In this document: positions 56,881 to 64,000 of the stretch, one piece after another | How the letters are laid out: each line of letters starts with the position of its first letter | Position numbering within the stretch: the stretch's first letter is position 1 | Source: Arthrobacter_J sp038199985 | GTDB lineage: Bacteria > Actinomycetota > Actinomycetes > Actinomycetales > Micrococcaceae | Reading direction: 5' to 3' | Assembly (NCBI GenBank): GCA_038199985.1 | Contig: JBBPYK010000013.1 | Location: 1 to 64,000, forward strand | Length of the DNA stretch: 64,000 nucleotides | Translations under genes and position numbers: made by a program | The notes under the pieces: model-generated | The model's database searches: none | The model's input: only the letters and a program-made list of their open reading frames with translations | Told to the model about the DNA's origin: nothing

Positions 56881-58611
56881 TTAGGACGATGGAAGGGCAG
56901 GGTTGGGCAGATGGACCTTGCCCCCAGGATCACGGATCTCGGCGGAATGGGCACCCATGTCAGCAATGGCTTCTTGTTCGGTGGCGCCGCCAAACAAGTC
57001 ACGGATGTCCTGGCTGATCCGCATGGAACAGAACTTCGGTCCGCACATGGAGCAAAAATGCGCTGTCTTGGCAGGCTCCGCGGGCAGCGTCTCGTCGTGG
57101 AACCCCTCGGCCGTCTCCGGGTCCAGGGAGAGAGCGAACTGGTCCCGCCAGCGAAATTCAAACCGGGCCTTTGACAGGGCATCGTCGCGTTCGTGGGCAC
57201 CCGGGTGGCCCTTGGCAAGATCCGCGGCGTGTGCGGCGATCTTGTAGGTGATGACCCCAGTCTTGACGTCGTCCTTGTTCGGCAGGCCGAGGTGCTCTTT
57301 AGGAGTGACGTAGCAGAGCATCGCGGTGCCATAGCGAGCGATCTCGGTAGCTCCGATGGCTGAGGTTATGTGGTCATAGCCGGGTGCGATGTCCGTGACC
57401 AATGGCCCGAGGGTGTAAAAGGGTGCGCCGTTGCAGAGTTTTTGCTGCCGTTCAACGTTTTCACGGACGAGATGGAACGGGATGTGCCCTGGGCCTTCCA
57501 CCATGACTTGGACGTCGAATTCCCAGGCGCGTTTGGTCAGTTCGGCTAAGGTGTTCAACTCGGCGAACTGCGCCTCGTCATTGGCGTCCGCTGTTGATCC
57601 CGGACGCAAGCCGTCACCAAGAGAGAACGCGACGTCGTAGCGAGCAAAGATTTCGCACAGTTCGTCAAACCGGGTGTAGAGAAAGTTCTCTTGGCGGTGC
57701 GTCAGACACCAACCAGCCATGATTGACCCGCCGCGGGAAACCATTCCGGTGACCCGATTGGCCGTCAGCGGTACATATCGCAGTAGCACACCGGCGTGGA
57801 TGGTCATATAGTCCACGCCCTGTTCGCACTGCTCAATCACGGTGTCCCGGTAGATTTCCCACGTCAGGTCGTTCGCCTCGCCGTTGACTTTTTCGAGCGC
57901 CTGGTAGATCGGCACCGTGCCGATTGGAACGGGGGAGTTACGGATGATCCACTCGCGGGTGGTGTGGATATCATCACCCGTGGACAGATCCATGACGGTA
58001 TCGGCACCCCACTGCGCAGCCCACTGCAGTTTGTCGACTTCTTCGGCGATGGAGCTGGTGATCGCCGAGTTGCCAATGTTGGCATTGATCTTCACCAGGA
58101 AAGCTTTACCGATGATCATGGGTTCAGATTCGGGGTGGTTGATGTTGTTGGGGATGATGGCCCGCCCAGCGGCCACTTCGCTGCGGACCAGCTCAACATC
58201 ACAGTTCTCTCGCAGTGCCACGAACCGCATCTCCTCGGTTACGACTCCCCGGCGGGCATAGTGCATCTGGGTCACGGTCCGACCCTTCAGAGATCGGAGC
58301 GGCCGATGGCTGATCCCTTTCCATTCGGCTGATGCTGTGCCGCGGCGCTGCGCGGACTTCCCGTCGTCGAGCAGGTTCCTTGCCCGGCCCTCGTAGATCT
58401 CTACGTCGCCACGGTTTTCGATCCAGCCTTGGCGCAAAGGTTCCAGACCCAAAACCGGGTCGCTGCCAGGCCCGGCGGTGCGGTACACCACGAAATCTGG
58501 GTTTTTCACTCCTTTGGGGGAGTTTTCGAGAGCGATCGTCGTCACTGGGACCGCGATTCCGTGGTCCATGTCTTGGACATAGGCGAGCGAATGCGAATTC
58601 ATTGCGTTCAT
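56881..58611 (-). CDS. thiC: Phosphomethylpyrimidine synthase
   Basis: 576 residues. A radical-SAM-like enzyme that rearranges AIR into HMP-P, the pyrimidine half of thiamine. The [4Fe-4S] ligands are in CSMCGPKFCSMRIS near residue 540; other marks are MHYARRGVVTEEMRFVA, NANIGNSAI and VEGPGHIPFH. A TPP riboswitch lies upstream. The ATG at 58611 is taken; in-frame ATGs at 58641 and 58602 flank it. No other thiamine genes are adjacent. Confidence 0.95.
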   Translation of the reverse strand: MNAMNSHSLAYVQDMDHGIAVPVTTIALENSPKGVKNPDFVVYRTAGPGSDPVLGLEPLRQGWIENRGDVEIYEGRARNLLDDGKSAQRRGTASAEWKGISHRPLRSLKGRTVTQMHYARRGVVTEEMRFVALRENCDVELVRSEVAAGRAIIPNNINHPESEPMIIGKAFLVKINANIGNSAITSSIAEEVDKLQWAAQWGADTVMDLSTGDDIHTTREWIIRNSPVPIGTVPIYQALEKVNGEANDLTWEIYRDTVIEQCEQGVDYMTIHAGVLLRYVPLTANRVTGMVSRGGSIMAGWCLTHRQENFLYTRFDELCEIFARYDVAFSLGDGLRPGSTADANDEAQFAELNTLAELTKRAWEFDVQVMVEGPGHIPFHLVRENVERQQKLCNGAPFYTLGPLVTDIAPGYDHITSAIGATEIARYGTAMLCYVTPKEHLGLPNKDDVKTGVITYKIAAHAADLAKGHPGAHERDDALSKARFEFRWRDQFALSLDPETAEGFHDETLPAEPAKTAHFCSMCGPKFCSMRISQDIRDLFGGATEQEAIADMGAHSAEIRDPGGKVHLPNPALPSS

Positions 58612-58624
58612 GGAAAGATTTCCT

Positions 58625-58716
58625 GCTTCCTTCGCCGGCATTACCCGGACAGGTTCGACGGTCTCGGGCTGCGTCAGCCCGATCTCAGCCCCTGCAACAG
58701 GGCTCCCGTGTGGATG
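58625..58716 (-). ncRNA. TPP (THI-element) riboswitch controlling thiC
   Basis: On the minus strand the conserved parts are in order: CACACGGGAGC, then GGGGCTGAGAT, an internal stem GGGCTGACGCAGCCC, and GACCGTCGAACCTGTCCGG followed by GTAATGCCGGCGAAGGAAG. These match the TPP aptamer (CUGAGA and CUGAU-like cores), which represses thiamine genes when TPP is abundant. It ends about 14 nt before the thiC ATG. The short hairpin GGAA/TTCC near the start may form the expression platform (inference). Confidence 0.93.
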
Positions 58717-58782
58717 TGATCGAGCCTACAGAACATGGGGTCGAGTGAAAAATCCGTCAGTCGGGTCAACTACTCTTATCGA

Positions 58783-59724
58783 GTGCCTAATTCGACACCG
58801 CCTGAATTCGTGATTTCCGCTCATAGTCTCACCAAAAAGTATGGTGATTTCGTTGCTGTGGACGGTATCTCTTTCGACGTACCCGCAGGGGAGGCGTTCG
58901 GCCTTCTTGGCCCCAACGGGGCGGGTAAGTCCACCACCATGAAGATGATCGGCGGCGTGTCCCAGCGGACCGACGGCGATCTCACGATCATGGGGCTCGA
59001 TCCCGAGCAGCATGGTCCTGAGGTACGGGCGCATCTGGGTGTTGTGCCGCAACAGGACAACCTGGATGAGGAACTCAAGGTCCGCGATAATCTCCTCGTG
59101 TACGGGCGGTACTTTGGTCTGCCGATGAGTTATCTGCAACCGAAGGCTGACGAATTGCTGGAGTTTGCCCAGCTGAAGGACAAGGCAAAGTCTAGAGTGG
59201 ACGCGTTGTCCGGTGGAATGAAACGCCGCCTGACCATTGCGCGGTCTTTGATCAACGACCCCAAAATCCTGCTCCTTGATGAGCCCACTACGGGCCTGGA
59301 CCCGCAGGCTCGTCACATCCTCTGGGACCGGCTCTTCCGTCTGAAGGAAGCAGGGGTCACCCTGATCCTGACCACGCACTACATGGATGAGGCAGAGCAG
59401 CTCTGCGACCGTCTGATCGTTGTGGACAAGGGCCGCATCATGGCAGAAGGCTCACCTGCGGCGCTCATCCGTGAGCACTCCACCCGGGAGGTGTTGGAAC
59501 TGCGTTTCGGCTCGGACCGTAATACGACAGTCAGCGCGGACCTCGTTGGCATTGGCGATCGTTTGGAGACGCTTCCGGACCGTGTTCTGATTTATGCGCA
59601 TGACGGCGAGTCTGCCCTTGAAGAAGTCACCGCACGGGGGCTCCATCCCATCACTTCGCTCGTGCGGCGATCCTCGCTGGAGGACGTATTCCTGCGTCTG
59701 ACCGGGAGGAGTCTCGTTGACTGA
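58783..59724 (+). CDS. ABC transporter ATPase (drug/lipo-oligosaccharide exporter, NodI-like)
   Basis: 313 residues. Walker A GPNGAGKSTTMKM, signature DALSGGMKRRLTIA and Walker B LLLDEPTTGLDPQARH mark a DrrA/NodI-type exporter ATPase. The following C-terminal region is the usual extra domain. Two ABC-2 permease genes follow with overlaps of 8 and 4 nt. GTG at 58783 is taken because it leaves the usual few residues before the first strand; an in-frame ATG at 58735 would overlap the riboswitch promoter region. Substrate is unknown; an antibiotic or glycolipid is likely. Confidence 0.87.
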   Translation: MPNSTPPEFVISAHSLTKKYGDFVAVDGISFDVPAGEAFGLLGPNGAGKSTTMKMIGGVSQRTDGDLTIMGLDPEQHGPEVRAHLGVVPQQDNLDEELKVRDNLLVYGRYFGLPMSYLQPKADELLEFAQLKDKAKSRVDALSGGMKRRLTIARSLINDPKILLLDEPTTGLDPQARHILWDRLFRLKEAGVTLILTTHYMDEAEQLCDRLIVVDKGRIMAEGSPAALIREHSTREVLELRFGSDRNTTVSADLVGIGDRLETLPDRVLIYAHDGESALEEVTARGLHPITSLVRRSSLEDVFLRLTGRSLVD

Positions 59725-60613
59725 GAGACCAACGCGGCCCGAAACCAAGGTTGTGAAGCGTCATCCGGTGCTCGGTCTACGTTCGCCGCTGACCCCGGCC
59801 GAGTCCGCGATGAAGGCTCGGCGGTTTGGATCCATCTACTATGCAGAGCACTGGCTGCGGACGCTCAGGGGCTATGGATGGACTGTCGTGATGACGTCCA
59901 TCGGCACACCACTGGTGTACCTGTTCGCCATGGGCGTTGGGCTTGCTTCACTCGTGGATGCCAACAGCAACGCTTCGCTCGACGGCGGGGATGCGGGGCC
60001 GGTCTCGTACCTGGTGTTCGTCGCTCCCGCCCTGCTGGCAACAGCGGCAATCATGGTGGCGAGTGAGGAGAACACTTATACGGTGATGGGCGGCTTCAAA
60101 TGGCACCGCACTTACTATGGTCCCAACGCTTCACCGTTGACCAGCGGTCAGCTCGTCAACGGGCACGTTATTGGGGTTTCTGTCAGGCTTCTGGCAACCA
60201 CCGGGATCTACTATGTGTTCCTGCTGCTCTTTGGCGCTGTCCAACAGGGTACCGGCTGGATCATGATCTTCTCTGCGGCCCTTGCAGGATTGTCCTTTGG
60301 CATCCCGCTGATGGCCTATTCGGCGTCGGTCATTGAGGACAAGGGGCAGTTCGCCATGGTCCAGCGCTTCATTGTGATGCCGTTGTTCCTGTTTTCCGGG
60401 ACATTTTTCCCGCTGGACGCCATGCCGTTGGTAGTTCGTTGGATTGGTTGGATCTCTCCGTTATGGCACTCAACCGAGCTCGGCCGAGTCCTCTCCTACG
60501 GTTACAGCGAGCCCGCGGCCCTGACAGTAGTCCACGTGGCATACCTGGTACTTCTGTGTTTCGTGGGACTCCACGTCGCCCGGCGTAACTATGCGCGGAG
60601 GCTGGGAAATTGA
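59717..60613 (+). CDS. ABC-2 type exporter permease, subunit 1
   Basis: 298 residues with about six membrane helices. ABC2_membrane-type: LRTLRGYGWTVVMTSIGTPL, FLFSGTFFPLDAMPLVVRWI and the ending VARRNYARRLG. It pairs with the next gene as one half of the export channel. The start is TTG at 59717, within the end of the ATPase gene, with GGGAGGAG upstream. Codes for the first of two paralogous permeases. Confidence 0.87.
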   Translation: MTERPTRPETKVVKRHPVLGLRSPLTPAESAMKARRFGSIYYAEHWLRTLRGYGWTVVMTSIGTPLVYLFAMGVGLASLVDANSNASLDGGDAGPVSYLVFVAPALLATAAIMVASEENTYTVMGGFKWHRTYYGPNASPLTSGQLVNGHVIGVSVRLLATTGIYYVFLLLFGAVQQGTGWIMIFSAALAGLSFGIPLMAYSASVIEDKGQFAMVQRFIVMPLFLFSGTFFPLDAMPLVVRWIGWISPLWHSTELGRVLSYGYSEPAALTVVHVAYLVLLCFVGLHVARRNYARRLGN

Positions 60614-61440
60614 CGCAGGTCCTATCGGCTGACGTGTTGATCAAGCCGCCACGACGGCCTTTTGGCTCACTGTATTCAGGGAATATCCGTGCCGTCTTCT
60701 CTCGGGGGGTGAAGGCCACGTGGGGCACCAATTGGGCCATCATGATCAGTGGCTTCGTTGAGCCGGTCCTGTATCTGGTCGCCATGGGCATCGGGTTGGG
60801 ATCCCTGGTGGGGCAGGTGGAGGGCCCAGGCGGTGAACCCATTGGCTACGCGAGTTATATCGCCCCTGCATTGCTTGCTGTGTCAGCCATGAACGGGGCC
60901 GTGTACGACTCGACGTGGAACGTATTCTTCAAACTCAACTTTGCCAAGCTCTACGAAGGAATGCTGTACACGTCTCTGGGGCCGCTGGATGTCGCTTTGG
61001 GGGAGATTCTCCTGGCGCTCCTTCGCGGGGCTATGTACGCCACAGGATTCACGGCAGTCATGGGAGCTATGGGCTTGATCAGCTCACCTTGGGCGTTGCT
61101 CATGGTGCCGGCTGCCGTCCTCATAGCCTTTGGCTTCGCATCGTTTGGAATGGCCATCACCAGTTACATGAAGACCTTCCAGCAGATGGACTGGATCAAC
61201 TTTGTGATGCTGCCGATGTTTTTGTTCTCGGCAACGTTCTATCCCTTGAGCGTTTACCCAGAAGCAGTTCAGTGGTTCATTCAGGCACTGCCGCTGTGGC
61301 ACGGCGTTGAGCTGCTTCGACAGCTCAACGCCGGATTGTTTGGTCCGGAAATGCTTCTGCACATTCTGTATTTCCTGGTCATGATCCTGTGTGGACTGGT
61401 GCTCACAACGTTCAGGCTACGGAAGCTCTTCCTCAAGTAG
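60610..61440 (+). CDS. ABC-2 type exporter permease, subunit 2 (NodJ-like)
   Basis: 276 residues, six membrane helices, clearly paralogous to the preceding gene (FGSLYSGNIRAVFSRGVKAT, SGFVEPVLYLVAMGIGLGSL, FSATFYPLSVYPEAVQWFIQ). NodJ-like permeases export lipo-oligosaccharides or drugs. The TTG start overlaps the previous stop by 4 nt (TTGA). Two different permeases suggest a heterodimeric channel. It converges with the sortase gene, 11 nt apart. Confidence 0.87.
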   Translation: MTQVLSADVLIKPPRRPFGSLYSGNIRAVFSRGVKATWGTNWAIMISGFVEPVLYLVAMGIGLGSLVGQVEGPGGEPIGYASYIAPALLAVSAMNGAVYDSTWNVFFKLNFAKLYEGMLYTSLGPLDVALGEILLALLRGAMYATGFTAVMGAMGLISSPWALLMVPAAVLIAFGFASFGMAITSYMKTFQQMDWINFVMLPMFLFSATFYPLSVYPEAVQWFIQALPLWHGVELLRQLNAGLFGPEMLLHILYFLVMILCGLVLTTFRLRKLFLK

Positions 61441-61451
61441 CAGCGGTACTA

Positions 61452-62144
61452 CTACACCTTCAGTTTTGCGTAGACAACGTAGTTGTAGTCCCACAGACCT
61501 GTGGACTCCTGGTACCCGTCGCAGGTGATGAGGCGCAACTCCGATCCCGGAGTGTTGCCGTACACCTCGAGCGTGGGGAAGTCGTCCTTCTCATATTGCA
61601 CGCCCTTGTCGACGACGAAGACCGCAGTGGATCCGTCATCACGCGGGACCTTGATCTCTGCTCCGGCCTTTAGGGCGCGAAGATCTGCGAAGACGCCGGG
61701 TCCGCCGCCGGTAGCGTTGACGTGGCCGAGCATGACCGCGGGACCACGCTCGCCAGGAGTTGGTGATGCGGTGTACCAGCTGGCGGGGGCCCCTGGCTCC
61801 TCGGTGGGTACTTCCAGCGTGCCGTCCGGCCGCTGGCCGAGATTCACCAGTTCGGACTGAACTCCGATGACCGGGATGACGAGCGATGCCGGTTTCGAGG
61901 CTTCCATGACGGAAAGCTCGGGTGTCTTTGTGGGTGCTGGCGCCGCCTGCGTGGCGGTGGGGCTAGCGCTGGGGGAGTCCGACGTCGCCGTCGGACTTGA
62001 CGCGCTGGTTGATGGGTCGTTGGACGGAGGGGCAGTGGTTGCGGCGCCACCGCAGCCCTGGAGGCCCAGGGCTGCGACGACGACGAGGGCCGCCGCCGCG
62101 GACGTCCGAAGACCTCCGCGGCGGCTGCGCTCATGATTCGTCAT
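61452..62144 (-). CDS. Class F sortase-like transpeptidase, lipoprotein-like anchor
   Basis: 230 residues. A basic start and hydrophobic segment end LQGCGG, a lipobox-like site, then a Ser/Thr/Pro-rich stalk (about 45-80) and the catalytic domain. GERGPAVMLGHVNAT holds the His and LRLITCDGY the Cys, as in class F sortases (SrtF). The Arg that usually follows the Cys is not seen in TCDGYQESTGLWDYNYVVYA; an Arg lies just before it. It should join surface proteins to the envelope. It follows a CHRD protein gene by 15 nt; that protein is the probable substrate. Confidence 0.82.
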   Translation of the reverse strand: MTNHERSRRGGLRTSAAAALVVVAALGLQGCGGAATTAPPSNDPSTSASSPTATSDSPSASPTATQAAPAPTKTPELSVMEASKPASLVIPVIGVQSELVNLGQRPDGTLEVPTEEPGAPASWYTASPTPGERGPAVMLGHVNATGGGPGVFADLRALKAGAEIKVPRDDGSTAVFVVDKGVQYEKDDFPTLEVYGNTPGSELRLITCDGYQESTGLWDYNYVVYAKLKV

Positions 62145-62159
62145 GAATACGAACCGTGA

Positions 62160-62939
62160 CTATGCGTTGTCGCTGTTACGACGACGCACCATGTAGGTAC
62201 CGCCCGCAGCTGCTGCAAGGACAAGACCTCCACCGAGGGCGATCGTGCCCAGAGCGCTGGAGTCACTGGCGCCTTCCATGGCAACACCGGTGTCGGCGCC
62301 ACCTTCAGGCATAGCGCCCATCTGTGATGCAGTCAGGACACCACATGCAGCTGGTGACGTAGCTGCCAAGGGCAGCTCCGGAACCAGGCTGGACTTGGCG
62401 TTTGCAGCCTCGTCGCTCAGTGTGGACGGGTCCAGACCATGAACTACAACAACGCTGGTGCCAGCCTTGAGGGATTCCATGGTCGCTGCATTCATTTCAA
62501 ATGTGCGCTCGTACGTGTAAGCGCCGCCCTGACCAGCAAGCTTCAGGTCGGTAGCAGTGCTGGTGTCCGTTGCGCCGCTCGCGGATAGCGTAGTGCCGAT
62601 TTCGCCGTAGGAAGGCTGGCCTTCAGGGGTGTCGACAATGCCATCGCCATTGGTGTCTGCTTCCGCAGTGGGGCAAACACCGTTGCCAGCGATGTGGATG
62701 TGCTGAACGTGGGGGTAAGCGGCATCGTTGAAGGTTTCCGCAAGACCGGAGACGTTCAACTTGACGCTTGCCTCATTGCCGTTCAGATCAACCGTGACCT
62801 GACCAGTCGCATTGCTGCCGTTGATGGCGTTCAACGTGCCCTGGTAGGAGCTGTCAGCAGCCATTGCAGGCGAACCTGCCAAGGCGACTGCGCCTAGGGC
62901 CAGCGTGGGTACTGCAAGGTAGCGAAGTGACTTCTTCAT
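62160..62939 (-). CDS. CHRD-domain surface protein with sortase-type tail
   Basis: 259 residues. A Sec signal peptide (about 1-27) is followed by a CHRD-like beta domain with HVQHIHIAGNGVCP (residues 82-95) and a Ca-binding-like loop DTNGDGIVDT. Near the C-terminus comes MPEGGADTGVAME, then a membrane helix (GTIALGGGLVLAAAAGGTYM) and a basic tail RRRNSDNA. This is the layout of a sortase substrate, with MPxGGxDTG in place of LPXTG. The sortase gene follows 15 nt downstream. Function unknown; CHRD domains occur in extracellular matrix proteins. Confidence 0.82.
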   Translation of the reverse strand: MKKSLRYLAVPTLALGAVALAGSPAMAADSSYQGTLNAINGSNATGQVTVDLNGNEASVKLNVSGLAETFNDAAYPHVQHIHIAGNGVCPTAEADTNGDGIVDTPEGQPSYGEIGTTLSASGATDTSTATDLKLAGQGGAYTYERTFEMNAATMESLKAGTSVVVVHGLDPSTLSDEAANAKSSLVPELPLAATSPAACGVLTASQMGAMPEGGADTGVAMEGASDSSALGTIALGGGLVLAAAAGGTYMVRRRNSDNA

Positions 62940-63060
62940 CGTGAGTTCCTCCTCATAAATGACATCTCGCGGCGATCCAATACGAACCGCTCACATCTGT
63001 CATTCGGCGTGGTCCGCATCACGGATGGGTGGGATCGGGAATATTTGAGAGAATCTTCTT

Positions 63061-63573
63061 ATGCGATCTCTCGGTACTCCGGAAAACCCTGCCAATAAAC
63101 CCTCCCGCGGCGTCAGCTTGAAAGCTGGAACCATCGGTATGACCATCATGCTGGTGATCTTCCTCGTAGCTCTAGTTTTTGCTGCCAATGAGAACGACGT
63201 CGTCGGCTGGCTGGTCGTAATCGTTTCCCTTGGTTGGCTGCTGGTCTTCAGCTTCGTCGTGTTCAGCCTCCGCTCCGCGGCGAAAAAGGCTTCCGCGAAG
63301 TTCGACGAGGCACAGGATTCATTCAATCTAGCAGCGGGCAGAAGCCCGCGAGGGCCCTCATCAGGGTCCGCCGCCATGCGGGACCAGAAACTCGATCACA
63401 GTTTCAAGATCATCCAGGTGCAGACAAAAGTTGTTCGTGACTATCAAGGCAAGGACGAGGCCGTGGTGGATAGGGCGCTCGAAACCATAGAGATCACAGC
63501 CCATAATGCCCGCGGAATGATGAAGGCCCCGGACGATGACGGGCCGGTCCAGGGCACAGTGGTGAACGAGTAA
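63061..63573 (+). CDS. Hypothetical membrane protein
   Basis: 170 residues. Two membrane helices (about 24-43 and 48-70) are followed by a charged helical cytoplasmic tail: FDEAQDSFNLAAGRSPRGPS and QTKVVRDYQGKDEAVVDRAL. No domain recognised. The ATG is chosen as the only clear start. It lies just upstream of the exodeoxyribonuclease gene in the same direction (10-nt gap), a gene order I associate with Micrococcaceae. Confidence 0.6.
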   Translation: MRSLGTPENPANKPSRGVSLKAGTIGMTIMLVIFLVALVFAANENDVVGWLVVIVSLGWLLVFSFVVFSLRSAAKKASAKFDEAQDSFNLAAGRSPRGPSSGSAAMRDQKLDHSFKIIQVQTKVVRDYQGKDEAVVDRALETIEITAHNARGMMKAPDDDGPVQGTVVNE

Positions 63574-63583
63574 GGTGGAATGC

Positions 63584-64000
63584 GTGAGCCCGGTATCAGA
63601 GTCAGTTGTCGCGGAAGTAATGAGCACATCAGTTGCCACGCGCCTGCGTGTGGCCAGCGTCAACGTCAACGGCATCCGTGCTGCCTATAAGAGAGGCATG
63701 GCGGAGTGGTTGGCCGCTCGGAACGTCGACGTCCTGTGTCTTCAGGAAGTTCGGGCCCCTGACGCCATCGTGCGGGAACTCCTCGGTGATTCCTGGCATA
63801 TTGTCCACGCTGAAGCTGAGGCGAAGGGCCGGGCCGGCGTCGCTATCGCATCGCGGATGAAACCCCTAGCTACCCGTGAGCACATCGGTGACGAGTATTT
63901 CCAGACCTCTGGCCGTTGGGTGGAGGCCGATTTCATGGTCAACGACAAAACCCTCACGATTGCCAGCGCCTACGTGCATTCGGGCGAAGTAGATACTCCC
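63584..64000 (+). CDS. xth: Exodeoxyribonuclease III (AP endonuclease), 5' part only
   Basis: The first 139 codons lie in the window; the gene runs off the right edge. VASVNVNGIRAAYKRGMAEW, CLQEVRAPDAIVREL and AYVHSGEVDTP match ExoIII/Xth, which cuts at abasic sites and removes 3' blocks in base-excision repair. Glu of CLQEVRA is a metal ligand. The start is GTG at 63584 because AAGGTGG lies upstream; an ATG at 63620 is in frame 12 codons later. It follows the membrane protein gene by 10 nt. Confidence 0.9.
   Translation, partial: MSPVSESVVAEVMSTSVATRLRVASVNVNGIRAAYKRGMAEWLAARNVDVLCLQEVRAPDAIVRELLGDSWHIVHAEAEAKGRAGVAIASRMKPLATREHIGDEYFQTSGRWVEADFMVNDKTLTIASAYVHSGEVDTP

Noticed and set aside
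1..64000. tRNA or rRNA genes, insertion sequences, phage integrases
   Set aside because: I looked through the intergenic stretches and all gene products and found none; tRNA detection by eye is not exhaustive.

Overview
This 64 kb window is chromosomal DNA from a high-GC actinobacterium, most likely a member of the Micrococcaceae (Arthrobacter and relatives). The pointers are the PerM-purN-corA-DUF6318-purH-icd block, the purU/glyA/folD/thiC block ending in an exodeoxyribonuclease III gene, frequent GTG starts, class F sortase with a CHRD protein, and NodI/NodJ-like drug exporters. I see no rRNA, tRNA, CRISPR array, phage or insertion sequence. The species cannot be named from sequence alone.

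Layout. 1-3600: end of a branched-chain amino-acid (liv) ABC operon, a MarR-like regulator, an unrecognised gene whose upstream region is a near-copy of the regulator's own leader, and a DUF1992 gene. 3650-7910: a Fic/XRE toxin-antitoxin-like pair with a perfect palindromic operator, then a UvrA2-type ABC ATPase. 7960-19210: formaldehyde dehydrogenase, hydrolase/SRPBCC pair, aldo-keto reductase, ABC-F ATPase, pyruvate:quinone oxidoreductase, DsrE and DUF2945 proteins, a UDG-like protein, and a divergent ArsR-like regulator/MFS pair. 19230-28014: a five-gene catabolic operon (MHS transporter, ThDP enzyme, YtcJ amidohydrolase, M20 amidohydrolase, APC permease) divergent from a PucR regulator. 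28039-36944: membrane and envelope genes, including a DoxX / beta-propeller / CPBP-protease operon, a phosphodiesterase, a Stealth phosphotransferase and a PRC-barrel/DUF2382 stress protein.

36945-44913: TSUP exporter, then housekeeping genes PerM, purN, corA, a DUF6318 lipoprotein, purH and icd. 44921-52304: an oxidoreductase, two tandem secreted trypsin-like proteases, and a complete sugar ABC transporter with a ROK regulator. 52423-58730: one-carbon and cofactor genes (gamma carbonic anhydrase, purU, GNAT, glyA, folD) and thiC under a TPP riboswitch. 58783-64000: a three-gene ABC-2 exporter, a CHRD surface protein with its adjacent class F sortase, a small membrane protein, and the start of exodeoxyribonuclease III.

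Functional threads. One-carbon metabolism is heavily represented: formaldehyde oxidation (fdhA), 10-formyl-THF hydrolysis (purU), serine/glycine C1 exchange (glyA), methylene-THF interconversion (folD), and formyl-THF consumers (purN, purH). The least described units are the PucR-linked catabolic operon, the Fic/XRE pair with a Gln in place of the catalytic His, the DoxX/beta-propeller/CPBP operon and the sortase/CHRD pair.
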